Below are positions 45,645 to 54,055 of a stretch of DNA of 64,000 nt, piece by piece; the first letter of the stretch is position 1; the number at the start of each line of letters is the position of its first letter. Under the pieces are notes generated by a model. The model was given only the letters and a program-made list of their open reading frames with translations, did no database searches and was not told the origin of the DNA. The DNA lies in the NCBI GenBank assembly GCA_016712985.1, contig JADJQA010000034.1:1-64000 (forward strand). The letters run 5' to 3'. Source of the stretch: Sulfuritalea sp. (lineage in GTDB: Bacteria; Pseudomonadota; Gammaproteobacteria; Burkholderiales; Rhodocyclaceae). Position numbers and translations under genes: made by a program.

Positions 45645-45892
45645 TACCAGGAACCTGCTCGCGAAAGCCATCGTCCCTCGGTTCGATTTCGCCTTCGAGT
45701 CCACATTGGCGGCGAACACCATCCCGGCTTTGCTGCGCGAAGCAGCGAAACAAGGCTTCGAGGTCGGCGTCTGGTATGCCGGCCTGTCCAGCCCGGAACT
45801 GCACCTCGCGCGTGAAGTCGCGGGTCCGCAAGGGCGGGCACGACATTCCCGAAGCCGACATCTGCCGCGCCCATCTGCGCGGATTGGGCACG
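45645..45892 (+). pseudogene. Zeta-toxin/AAA ATPase-like remnant
   Basis: One plus-strand frame reads FDFAFESTLAANTIPALLREA then KQGFEVGVWYAGLSSPELHLA; another continues VKSRVRKGGHDIPEADI. Together these match the middle of the 'zeta toxin' family of small ATPases (FETTL... LLxxAKxxGY... V..RVxxGGHDIPE). The Walker A N-terminus and the C-terminus are missing and the frames do not join without a small deletion near 45815. It lies between the terminator and the ATP-grasp gene and is not expressed as a protein. Confidence 0.7.
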
Positions 45893-46031
45893 CACCACAC
45901 TACGGCGTGGCGCCCCACAATGGTGCGAGGCGCGTTGATGGCTATCGCCAGTGCCTTGATTGGCAGTCTCTTTTTTGCAGGCATGGTTTCTGCTGGAGTA
46001 CACGCATTCTCTTTCCCGTGTCTGCACCGAC

Positions 46032-47444
46032 ATGAAGCCTGCCTACGACGAAATGCTCGATGCTTCCGGCAAGGTGCGGCCCAGCTATCAGGGCTTCGCC
46101 GACTGGCTCGCATCGACGCCCGCGGACGTCATCGCGCGCAAGCGCGAGGAAGCCGACATCGCGTTTCATCGCGTCGGCATCACCTTTGCGGTGTATGGCG
46201 AGGATGCCGGCCAGGAACGCCTGATTCCCTTTGACATCGTGCCGCGGATCATTCCCGCGCAGGAGTGGCAACTCCTCGCCGATGGCTTGCGGCAGCGGGT
46301 CAAGGCCCTCAACGCCTTCCTGCATGACGTTTATCACGGCCAGGAAATCATCAAGGCCGGACGCATTCCGGCCGCGCAGATCCTGCTGAACTCGCAGTTT
46401 CGCGAAGAAATGGTCGGCGTCGATGTACCGGAGCGGATCTATTGCCACATTGCCGGCGTCGATCTGGTGCGCGCCGGCGAGGGTGAATACTACGTGCTCG
46501 AAGACAACCTGCGCACCCCGTCGGGCGTGTCCTACATGCTCGAAGACCGCAGGATGATGATGCGCCTGTTCCCCGAGTTGTTCGCGCGGCAGGCGATTGC
46601 GGCGGTGGAGCACTATCCGGACCTGCTGTTGAACAACCTGCGCTCGGTGGCGCCGGCCGGCGTCGCCAATCCGAATGTGGTTGTACTCACGCCGGGCCAG
46701 TTCAACAGCGCCTATTTCGAGCATGCCTTCCTGGCGCAGCAGATGGGTGTCGAACTGGTGGACGGCAATGACCTCTTCGTGCGCGGCGACATGGTCTTCA
46801 TGCGCACCACGCAGGGTCCGTTGCGCGTCGATGTGATCTATCGCCGCATCGATGACGATTTTCTTGATCCACGGGCCTTCCGCAAGGATTCGATGCTGGG
46901 CGTGCCGGGGCTGTTCTCGGCCTACCGGGCCGGCAATGTGACGCTGGCCAATGCCGTCGGCACCGGGATTGCCGACGACAAGGCAATCTACGTGCATGTG
47001 CCCGAAATGATCCGCTTCTATTGCGGCGAGGAACCGATCCTGTCGAATGTGCCGACCTGGGAACTCTCCAAGCCGAAGGATCGCGAGCATGTGCTGGCGC
47101 ACCTGGCGGAACTGGTGGTCAAGGAGGTGCATGGTTCCGGAGGCTACGGCATGCTGGTCGGCCCCACCGCGAGCCGCGCGGAGATCGAGCTGTTCCGCGA
47201 GAAGATCGTCGCCGCGCCGCAGAAGTACATCGCGCAGCCGACGCTGGCACTGTCGACCTGCCCGACCTATGTCGAAAACGGCGTAGCGCCGCGCCATGTG
47301 GATCTGCGGCCCTATGTGCTTTCCGGCAAGGAGATCACCCTGGTGCCGGGCGGACTCACGCGCGTGGCGCTGAAGGAAGGCTCGCTGGTGGTCAATTCGT
47401 CGCAGGGCGGCGGCACCAAGGACACCTGGGTACTGGAACAATGA
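46032..47444 (+). CDS. Circularly permuted ATP-grasp peptide-ligase-like protein
   Basis: The start is ATG 46032 (MKPAYDEMLDASGKVRP), the typical N-terminus; 24 upstream codons come from the toxin remnant. A 470-residue protein of the DUF404/DUF407 'circularly permuted ATP-grasp type 2' family. Landmarks: RVKALNAFLHDVYHGQEI, VDLVRAGEGEYYVLEDNLRTPSGVSYMLEDR, DVIYRRIDDDFLDP, and PYVLSGKEI then LVPGGLTRVAL near the end. The family is thought to join an amino acid or peptide to a carboxylate with ATP. It heads the four-gene cluster with alpha-E, Anbu peptidase and transglutaminase genes. Confidence 0.93.
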   Translation: MKPAYDEMLDASGKVRPSYQGFADWLASTPADVIARKREEADIAFHRVGITFAVYGEDAGQERLIPFDIVPRIIPAQEWQLLADGLRQRVKALNAFLHDVYHGQEIIKAGRIPAAQILLNSQFREEMVGVDVPERIYCHIAGVDLVRAGEGEYYVLEDNLRTPSGVSYMLEDRRMMMRLFPELFARQAIAAVEHYPDLLLNNLRSVAPAGVANPNVVVLTPGQFNSAYFEHAFLAQQMGVELVDGNDLFVRGDMVFMRTTQGPLRVDVIYRRIDDDFLDPRAFRKDSMLGVPGLFSAYRAGNVTLANAVGTGIADDKAIYVHVPEMIRFYCGEEPILSNVPTWELSKPKDREHVLAHLAELVVKEVHGSGGYGMLVGPTASRAEIELFREKIVAAPQKYIAQPTLALSTCPTYVENGVAPRHVDLRPYVLSGKEITLVPGGLTRVALKEGSLVVNSSQGGGTKDTWVLEQ

Positions 47445-47519
47445 CGACCTATCCCCCAACCCTCCCCTTGAAGGGGAACGAGGCACCATTCATGCGATTG
47501 TCTTGGGCGGAGGCCTGAC

Positions 47520-48467
47520 ATGCTTTCCTCCACCGCCGATCACCTGTACTGGATGGCACGCAGCATGGAGCGGGCCGAGAACACCGCGCGCATGCTCGAC
47601 GTGACCTACCGCATGTCGCTGCTCAAGCACGCGGCGGCGGAGCCGCACCACGAATGGCGCGCGATGCTGTCGATCAGCGGCCTGCACGAGGATTTCGAGG
47701 CGCGATACCCGGAGCCCAGCGCCGAGAACGTGGTGCAGTTCATGGCGCTCGACGAGAAGAATCCTGGCAGCATCTACAACAGCCTGTTCGGTGCGCGTGA
47801 GAACGCCCGCGCGGTGCGTGGCTCGGTAACCTCGGAGATGTGGGAAGCGCTGAACCACACCTGGCTGGAAATGCGCCGGATTCATGGCGAAGGCATTGCC
47901 GAGGGCGGCGGTTCGCCCTTCTTCGAGTGGGTCAAGGAGCGTTCGCACCTTTCGCGCGGGATCGCGCACGGCACCCTGTTGCGCGACGACACCTTCCGCT
48001 TCCTGCGGCTGGGGACCTTCTTCGAGCGCGCCGACAACACCGCGCGGATCCTCGACGTGAAGTACCACATCCTGCTGCCCAGTCTCAGCGACATCGGCGG
48101 CGCCGCGGACTACTATCAGTGGGGCGCGCTGCTGCGCTCGGTCTCGGCCTTCGAGTCCTATCGCAAGGTCTACCGGGACCTGATCACCCCGAAACGGGTC
48201 GCCGAGCTGCTGATCCTGCGCCCCGACATGCCGCGTTCGCTGACCACCTGCATGAACGAGGTCAATCGCCTGCTGCAGGAGATCAACGGCCCGCGCGCGG
48301 GCGAGCTGCTGCGTCGCTGCGGCCTTCTGCATGGCGAACTGCGCTTCGGCAGCATCGACGACATCGTCGCCCGCGGCCTGCACGAATACCTGTCCGAGTT
48401 CCTCGAGCGGATCTACGATCTCGGCGACCTTATCAACACGACGTATTTCTGGTCGACGGATGAATGA
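47520..48467 (+). CDS. Alpha-E domain protein (DUF403)
   Basis: A 315-residue all-helical protein starting MLSSTADHLYWMARSMERAENTARML, a diagnostic N-terminus for the alpha-E family. A second similar element is FLRLGTFFERADNTARILDV. The conserved Tyr/Trp-Arg-Glu pattern is thought to form a binding surface. It almost always accompanies the permuted ATP-grasp protein. The 75-bp gap before it holds a small CCCCTTGAAGGGG hairpin. Confidence 0.93.
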   Translation: MLSSTADHLYWMARSMERAENTARMLDVTYRMSLLKHAAAEPHHEWRAMLSISGLHEDFEARYPEPSAENVVQFMALDEKNPGSIYNSLFGARENARAVRGSVTSEMWEALNHTWLEMRRIHGEGIAEGGGSPFFEWVKERSHLSRGIAHGTLLRDDTFRFLRLGTFFERADNTARILDVKYHILLPSLSDIGGAADYYQWGALLRSVSAFESYRKVYRDLITPKRVAELLILRPDMPRSLTTCMNEVNRLLQEINGPRAGELLRRCGLLHGELRFGSIDDIVARGLHEYLSEFLERIYDLGDLINTTYFWSTDE

Positions 48468-48575
48468 CGCCGGTCCGCAACCTGCCGCTGGCGGCCTTGC
48501 CCGCGCACGCGCATTCCGCTAAGGTTTGTCCCTCTTGCCAACTATCGGCCTCATGGAGTCCGAGGGAAAATTGCC

Positions 48576-49301
48576 ATGACTTACTGCGTCGCGACCATGA
48601 TTGATGCCGGCATCGTCTTCGCATCGGATTCGCGCACCAACGCCGGGGTGGACAACATATCCACGTTCCGCAAGATGAAAACCTTCGACCGCCCCGGCGA
48701 ACGGGCGCTGGTGATCGTCAATTCCGGCAATCTGGCGGTCACCCAGGCCACCATCAATCACCTTGAGCAGGACATCCGGCGCAACATCGAACCGAACCTG
48801 ATGAGCGTCTATTCGTTGTACGACGTAGCCGAACTGGTCGGCGCCGCGCTGCGCGCAGTGCGCGATCGCGACGGGCCCTTCCTGATGGAAAACAACGTCG
48901 ATGGCAGCGCCAACTTCATCGTCGGCGGGCAGATCGCGGGCGAGCATCAGCGCCTGTTCCTGGTGTATGCGGAAGGCAATTTCATCGAGGCCACGGCGGA
49001 GACGCCGTATTTCCAGATCGGCGAGGTCAAGTACGGCAAGCCCATCATCGACCGCGTGATCAGGGCCGACACCAGCATCGACGATGCCATCAAGTGCGTG
49101 CTCGTGTCATTCGATTCGACGATGCGTTCGAACCTGACGGTGGGCATGCCGATCGACCTGACCTGCTACGAGCGCGATTCAATGAATATCGCGCACAGCC
49201 ATCGCTTCGACGAGCGCGACCCTTACATGCTGAGTCTGCGCCAGACCTGGGGCGAGGGCGTCCGTCGCGCCTTTGCCCAGTTGCCGCGACTGGAATGGTA
49301 G
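48576..49301 (+). CDS. Anbu (ancestral beta-subunit) proteasome-like peptidase
   Basis: A 241-residue Ntn-hydrolase. The start MTYCVATMIDAGIVFASDSRT has Thr2, the nucleophile exposed after Met removal, Asp18 and Lys33, the catalytic set of proteasome-type proteins. Later blocks include ERALVIVNSGNLAVTQA and VGGQIAGEHQRLFLVY. Longer than HslV and without an HslU partner, it matches Anbu/BPH-type peptidases. It lies inside the ATP-grasp/alpha-E/transglutaminase cluster, as often found, implying hydrolysis of products made by those enzymes (inference). Confidence 0.92.
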   Translation: MTYCVATMIDAGIVFASDSRTNAGVDNISTFRKMKTFDRPGERALVIVNSGNLAVTQATINHLEQDIRRNIEPNLMSVYSLYDVAELVGAALRAVRDRDGPFLMENNVDGSANFIVGGQIAGEHQRLFLVYAEGNFIEATAETPYFQIGEVKYGKPIIDRVIRADTSIDDAIKCVLVSFDSTMRSNLTVGMPIDLTCYERDSMNIAHSHRFDERDPYMLSLRQTWGEGVRRAFAQLPRLEW

Positions 49302-49376
49302 CGTGCGACGGTCGCACCGCACCGACGGATTCTTATCGCGGTTTCCCCGCAGTTCCCCTAGCCTGAACATTACCCG

Positions 49377-52300
49377 ATGACCATCCGAGTTGCGCTCAAC
49401 CACCAGACCCGATACAGCTTCGACCGCGGCGTCACCCTCTGGCCGCACGAGGTCCGGCTGCGCCCTGCCGCGCACGCCCGCACGCCGATCCTCGGCTATT
49501 CGCTGAAGGTCGAGCCTGCCGGCCACTTCCTCAACTGGCAGCAGGATCCCTTCGGCAACTGGGTGGCCCGCCTGGTGTTCCCGGAAAAGGCCGAATCGCT
49601 GTCGATAACCGTCGACCTGGTGGCCGACATGACGGTGATCAACCCCTTCGATTTCTTCATCGACGAGGCCTCGGAGAACTTTCCCTTCGAGTACCCGGAT
49701 GCGCTGAAGCGCGAGCTGGGTCCGTATCTTGAAGCCGATCCCGCGCCGCCGCTGCTGGCCGACTGGCTGCACCGGACACGGCAGGAACTGCTCGGCAAGC
49801 CGCTGCGCACCATCGACATGCTGGTCGGCATCAACCAGCGCGTGCAGGGCGATGTCAGCTACATCGTGCGCCTCGAAGCGGGTGTGCAGACTCCGGAAGA
49901 AACACTGGAGCTCAAACGCGGTTCCTGTCGCGACTCGGCCTGGCTGCTGGTGCAGGCGCTGCGCCACCTCGGCCTCGCCGCGCGCTTCGCCTCGGGCTAC
50001 CTGATCCAGTTGAAGGCCGACGTCAAGGCGCTCGACGGTCCTTCCGGAACGGACCACGACTTCACCGACCTGCATGCCTGGACCGAGGTATATATCCCCG
50101 GTGCGGGCTGGATCGGCCTCGATCCGACCTCGGGCCTGCTGGCCGGCGAAGGCCATATTCCGCTGGCCTGCACGGCGATGCCGTCCTCGGCGGCGCCGGT
50201 GATCGGCGGCACCGAAGTGTGCAAGACGCACTTCGATTTTTCGATGCACGTGACGCTGATTCATGAGGATCCGCGCGTCACCCAGCCTTATACCGAAGCG
50301 CAATGGCAGGCGCTGCTCGACCTCGGGGCCCAGGTGGACGCCGAGCTGGCGACCAATGACGTGCGGCTGACCATGGGCGGCGAGCCGACCTTTGTTTCGA
50401 TCGACGACATGGAAGGCGACGAGTGGAACTTCACCGCGCTGTCGGAGAAGAAGCGCGAACTTGCGGAGGATCTGCTGATTCGCCTGCAAGGCCATTTCGC
50501 GCCGGGCGCGATGCTGCATTACGGCCAGGGCAAGTGGTATCCCGGCGAGCCGCTACCGCGCTGGGCGCTGGGCTGCTACTGGCGCACCGACGGCAAGCCG
50601 CTGTGGCACGAGCCGGGGCTGCTGGTGACTGCCGGTGGCGAGGGCAGCCACAAGACCAAGGATGCCCTGCACTTCATCCGGCGCCTGACACGCGAGTTGG
50701 GGCTGGATCAAGGTTTCGTGATTCCGGCCTACGAGGACGTGACCCGGATCATCGACGATGAACAGCGCTGGCCGGAGAATTTTGACCCTTTGCAGGCCGA
50801 CCTGAAAAAGTCCGACGAGCGGCGTCGGGTGGCGAAGCTGATCGAACGCGGCCTCGGCGAACCGGTGGGCTACGTGCTGCCGCTGAAAGCCCTGCCGCCC
50901 GTGCCATCGACCACCAAGGCCCGCGCCGCCGGCGCCGCCTTGGTGGAAAACGTGCCAGCGCCGGCCGCCCGCTTCCGCTCCAGCCCGTGGCCGCTGCGGC
51001 GCGAGCATCTGTACCTGATTGCCGGCGATTCGCCGCTCGGCCTGCGCCTGCCGCTGGCCTCTTTGCCCTGGGTTGCCCCAGGGGACAAGGAAGAAGAGTT
51101 CGGTCGCGATCCGTTTGACGCGCCGGATGCGTTGCCCGACACCGCGCCGGCGCAGGACAAGGTGCCGGCAAGCGGGTCCGAGTCCTCGCCAAAGGCCGGC
51201 TACGACCCGCGTGAGATCGTGCACACCGCCTTGTGCGCCGAGGTGCGGGGCGGCGTGCTGTGCGTGTTCCTGCCGCCGGTGCCTTTGCTGGAAGACTTCG
51301 TGACGCTGCTGACGGCGATCGAGACCACGGCAGCCGCACTGAAACTGCCGCTGCGGCTGGAAGGCTACACACCGCCGGTGGACCCGCGCCTGAAGGAATT
51401 CCGCATCACCCCGGACCCCGGCGTGATCGAAGTCAACATCCATCCGTCAAGCACCTGGACCCAGCTCGTCGAGAACACGCAGACCCTCTACGAAGAAGCC
51501 CGCCTGGCCCGGCTCGGCACCGAGAAGTTCATGCTCGATGGCCGCCATACCGGCACCGGCGGCGGCAATCACGTCACCCTGGGCGCGGCCACGCCGGCCG
51601 ACTCGCCCTGCCTGCGGCGACCCGATCTGCTGATGAGCCTGATTACTTACTGGCAGCACCACCCGGCGCTGTCCTTCCTGTTTTCCGGCCTGTTCATCGG
51701 CCCCACCAGCCAGGCGCCGCGCGTCGACGAGGCGCGCCACGAAAGCCTCTACGAGCTCGACATCGCCTTCCAGCAGATGGCCGACAGCGCCGGCCAGCTC
51801 AAGCCCGGCGAGGAAAGCTTGCAGCCGTGGCTGGTGGATCGCCTGCTGCGCAACCTGCTGGTGGATCTTTCCGGCAACACCCACCGCGCCGAATTCTGCA
51901 TCGACAAGCTGTATTCGCCCGACAGTGCCACCGGGCGCCTCGGCCTGGTCGAGTTCCGCGGCTTCGAAATGCCGCCGCATGCCCGCATGTCGCTGTTGCA
52001 GATGCTGCTGTTGCGCGCGCTGGTGGCGCGCTTCTGGCGCACGCCTTACCAGGGCAACGGCGGCGGCCTGATTCGCTGGGGCACGGGGCTGCATGACCGC
52101 TTCATGTTGCCGCATTTCGTCGCGCAGGACATGCGCGACGTGGTGCGGGACTTGCAGCGCGCCGGCTACGCCTTCGAGTTCGACTGGTTCGCACCCTTCA
52201 TCGAGTTCCGCTTTCCGCGCTTTGGCACCGTGGTCTATCACGGCATCGAGATCGAACTGCGGCAGGCCATCGAACCCTGGCATGTGCTGGGCGAGGAAGT

Positions 52301-52811
52301 CGCCGCCGGCGGCACGGCGCGCTATGTCGATTCATCGGTCGAGCGCATGCAGGTCATGGTGCGCCAGATGAACGACAACCGCCACATCCTCACCTGCAAC
52401 GGCCGTCCGCTGCCACTGACCGCCACCGGGACGCGCGGCGAATATGTCGCCGGCCTGCGCTACCGCGCCTGGAACCCGCCCTCGGCGCTGCATCCGACCA
52501 TCGGCGTGCACGGTCCGCTGGTGTTCGACCTGGTCGATACCTGGAGCGGGCGCTCGATCGGCGGCTGCACCTATCACGTGGTGCATCCGGGCGGCCGCAA
52601 CTACGACACCTTCCCGGTGAATGCCAACGAGGCCGAGTCGCGGCGCGTCGCGCGCTTCTGGAATCACGGCCACACCCCCGGCCCGATGCATGTGCGACGC
52701 GAAGGCCGCAATCCCGACTACCCGCTGACTCTGGACCTGCGGCGCGCGCCCGAGGCGTGGATGGAAGGACCGCCGGGCATCGCCAGCGAGATTTCCGAGG
52801 GAAACGCCTAG
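49377..52811 (+). CDS. Transglutaminase-like / DUF2126 multidomain protein
   Basis: A 1144-residue cytoplasmic protein. Residues about 1-90 form a transglutaminase N-terminal beta domain (IRVALNHQTRYSFDRGV). The papain-like transglutaminase core has its triad in KRGSCRDSAWLLVQ (Cys), DLHAWTEVY (His) and GLDPTSGL (Asp), near residues 180-255. The large C-terminal part is DUF2126, with TMGGEPTFVSIDDMEGDEWNF, GGEGSHKTKD, DGRHTGTGGGNHVTLGA and VEFRGFEMPPHARMSLLQ, which resembles a glutamate-cysteine-ligase-like fold in some analyses. It completes the four-gene cluster. Single frame intact over 3.4 kb. Confidence 0.93.
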   Translation: MTIRVALNHQTRYSFDRGVTLWPHEVRLRPAAHARTPILGYSLKVEPAGHFLNWQQDPFGNWVARLVFPEKAESLSITVDLVADMTVINPFDFFIDEASENFPFEYPDALKRELGPYLEADPAPPLLADWLHRTRQELLGKPLRTIDMLVGINQRVQGDVSYIVRLEAGVQTPEETLELKRGSCRDSAWLLVQALRHLGLAARFASGYLIQLKADVKALDGPSGTDHDFTDLHAWTEVYIPGAGWIGLDPTSGLLAGEGHIPLACTAMPSSAAPVIGGTEVCKTHFDFSMHVTLIHEDPRVTQPYTEAQWQALLDLGAQVDAELATNDVRLTMGGEPTFVSIDDMEGDEWNFTALSEKKRELAEDLLIRLQGHFAPGAMLHYGQGKWYPGEPLPRWALGCYWRTDGKPLWHEPGLLVTAGGEGSHKTKDALHFIRRLTRELGLDQGFVIPAYEDVTRIIDDEQRWPENFDPLQADLKKSDERRRVAKLIERGLGEPVGYVLPLKALPPVPSTTKARAAGAALVENVPAPAARFRSSPWPLRREHLYLIAGDSPLGLRLPLASLPWVAPGDKEEEFGRDPFDAPDALPDTAPAQDKVPASGSESSPKAGYDPREIVHTALCAEVRGGVLCVFLPPVPLLEDFVTLLTAIETTAAALKLPLRLEGYTPPVDPRLKEFRITPDPGVIEVNIHPSSTWTQLVENTQTLYEEARLARLGTEKFMLDGRHTGTGGGNHVTLGAATPADSPCLRRPDLLMSLITYWQHHPALSFLFSGLFIGPTSQAPRVDEARHESLYELDIAFQQMADSAGQLKPGEESLQPWLVDRLLRNLLVDLSGNTHRAEFCIDKLYSPDSATGRLGLVEFRGFEMPPHARMSLLQMLLLRALVARFWRTPYQGNGGGLIRWGTGLHDRFMLPHFVAQDMRDVVRDLQRAGYAFEFDWFAPFIEFRFPRFGTVVYHGIEIELRQAIEPWHVLGEEVAAGGTARYVDSSVERMQVMVRQMNDNRHILTCNGRPLPLTATGTRGEYVAGLRYRAWNPPSALHPTIGVHGPLVFDLVDTWSGRSIGGCTYHVVHPGGRNYDTFPVNANEAESRRVARFWNHGHTPGPMHVRREGRNPDYPLTLDLRRAPEAWMEGPPGIASEISEGNA

Positions 52812-52834
52812 CAGGCGGATCGCGCCCGGTTCCG

Positions 52835-53485
52835 TCAGCGCCGACTTTCCTGCTTCATCGACATTTGAGCACACACCTCGGGTGAGGCGTCGGCGTTGCG
52901 GTCAGCTACCTCGGCGCGGGTGATCTGGCCCTCGATGGGGCGCGCGATAGGAGTGTTGTCGATTGTCAGCCCGCTGGGCATGATCTTCAACTCGTTGATC
53001 GATCCGCTGTTGGCGCTGGTGATGCGAAAGCTGATGCCCTGCAGCTTCAGCGTCTGGTCGAACGGCACCGGCGACGGTGCGGCGGCCGGCGCCACGGCGG
53101 GCTCGGCATTCGCTGGCTTGGCCTCGACGCCGCCAGGCAGGCCGGCGGTGTCCCAGTAGACAAGGACCGACTCCTTGGCCAGCCGGTAGACCTGGCCTTT
53201 GCTGCCCAGGCCCTTGCTGCGGATGGCTTTCTGGCCGCTTTCGTCGAGGTAATTGCCGGCCGCGCCCTGCGGGCTGAGTTCGTGGCGCACGCCATCGGCG
53301 CGGGCGATGGTCACGTAGCCCTGGCGCTGAGCGAAGGTGCAGGCCACCACCTTGGAGACAGTGTCCGAGCCCTTGGGATAGATGTCGCAGCGGGCGTTGA
53401 CGGTGTCGGCGCGGGCTGCGCCGAGGCTGCCCAGCAACAGCAGCGCGACGGCGGTCGCAGGCAGGGAAAGAAAGAGTGCCTTCAT
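52835..53485 (-). CDS. Secreted hypothetical protein
   Basis: A 216-residue protein with a signal peptide (SLPATAVALLLLGSLGAARA). The mature part begins DTVNARCDIYPKGSDT and has a beta-rich first half (VVACTFAQRQGYVTIARADG; QVYRLAKESVLVYW). It then has a Pro/Ala-rich linker and a second domain (GISFRITSANSGSINELKIMP) ending in a conserved Cys (EVCAQMSM). No known family is recognised with confidence. It is convergent with the transglutaminase gene. Confidence 0.7.
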   Translation of the reverse strand: MKALFLSLPATAVALLLLGSLGAARADTVNARCDIYPKGSDTVSKVVACTFAQRQGYVTIARADGVRHELSPQGAAGNYLDESGQKAIRSKGLGSKGQVYRLAKESVLVYWDTAGLPGGVEAKPANAEPAVAPAAAPSPVPFDQTLKLQGISFRITSANSGSINELKIMPSGLTIDNTPIARPIEGQITRAEVADRNADASPEVCAQMSMKQESRR

Positions 53486-53622
53486 CGTGATGAACCTGTG
53501 GGGGAGTGGTGGGTGAGGTCGTCAGTATGCCAATATCACCGGCGATTTTCCCTTCTCGCCAAGCGCCGGCGTAAAGCGGCCGCGTCGGTCGACTGCCGTA
53601 CGGCCCATCGTCGCATCTGAAC

Positions 53623-54000
53623 ATGGCGGCGCTGCTCGCGGCCCCCGAACTTGTCGGCCTTGACCTGAAAATCCGGATCGTTCACGGCCACCCCAATCCG
53701 GTGCTGCTAGATATCACGAACGAAATGGGCGCGGACCTCATCGTGGCTGGCAAGCATGGCGGCTCTCGCCTGGAAGAGTCGGTGATGGGCAGCATCACCC
53801 GACTGTTCGCCTATATCGTCATCGGCTTGCGGGAACTGCATTTCACCGGCGAAGTCGCGGTCGTCGCCCGCGAGGAGTTCGACGGGGCCGCATTGAAGCG
53901 GCTCGGCGCCCCGACCCTCCTGTATCCGATGCGCAATGCCGTCGATTACGCGGTCGAGGCCTTGACCGCTATCATTCGCAGTGCTGGGGCAGCATCGTGA
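53623..54000 (+). pseudogene. Chimera of universal stress protein and TrkA/KefB C-terminal pieces
   Basis: The 125-codon frame fuses two unrelated ends. Codons 1-62 match the C-terminal half of a UspA protein (IRIVHGHPNPVLLDITNEM; GADLIVAGKHGGSRLEESVMGS). From about codon 63 it matches the end of a KefB/TrkA-type antiporter (FTGEVAVVAREEFDGAAL; RLGAPTLLYPMRNAVDYAVEAL). A full USP start and the antiporter body are absent, so an intervening segment has been deleted. The fusion is in frame and may be translated, but it is hard to see a function. The next gene is a full antiporter of the same kind. Confidence 0.75.
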
Positions 54001-54055
54001 AACTTGACCGGTCTATTGCGGCAAGGCCAGGAAGTGCTGCAAGCGCATAGGGCAT

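Noticed and set aside
45942..47489. 515-residue minus-strand ORF opposite the ATP-grasp gene
   Set aside because: Shadow of a high-GC gene; the plus-strand protein has clear family motifs.
47489..47502. 14-mer TTCATGCGATTGTC shared with 61568-61581
   Set aside because: Possible relic of a common element, but too short, and the flanks align poorly.
49179..50519. 446-residue minus-strand ORF opposite the transglutaminase gene
   Set aside because: Shadow ORF with no recognisable domain.
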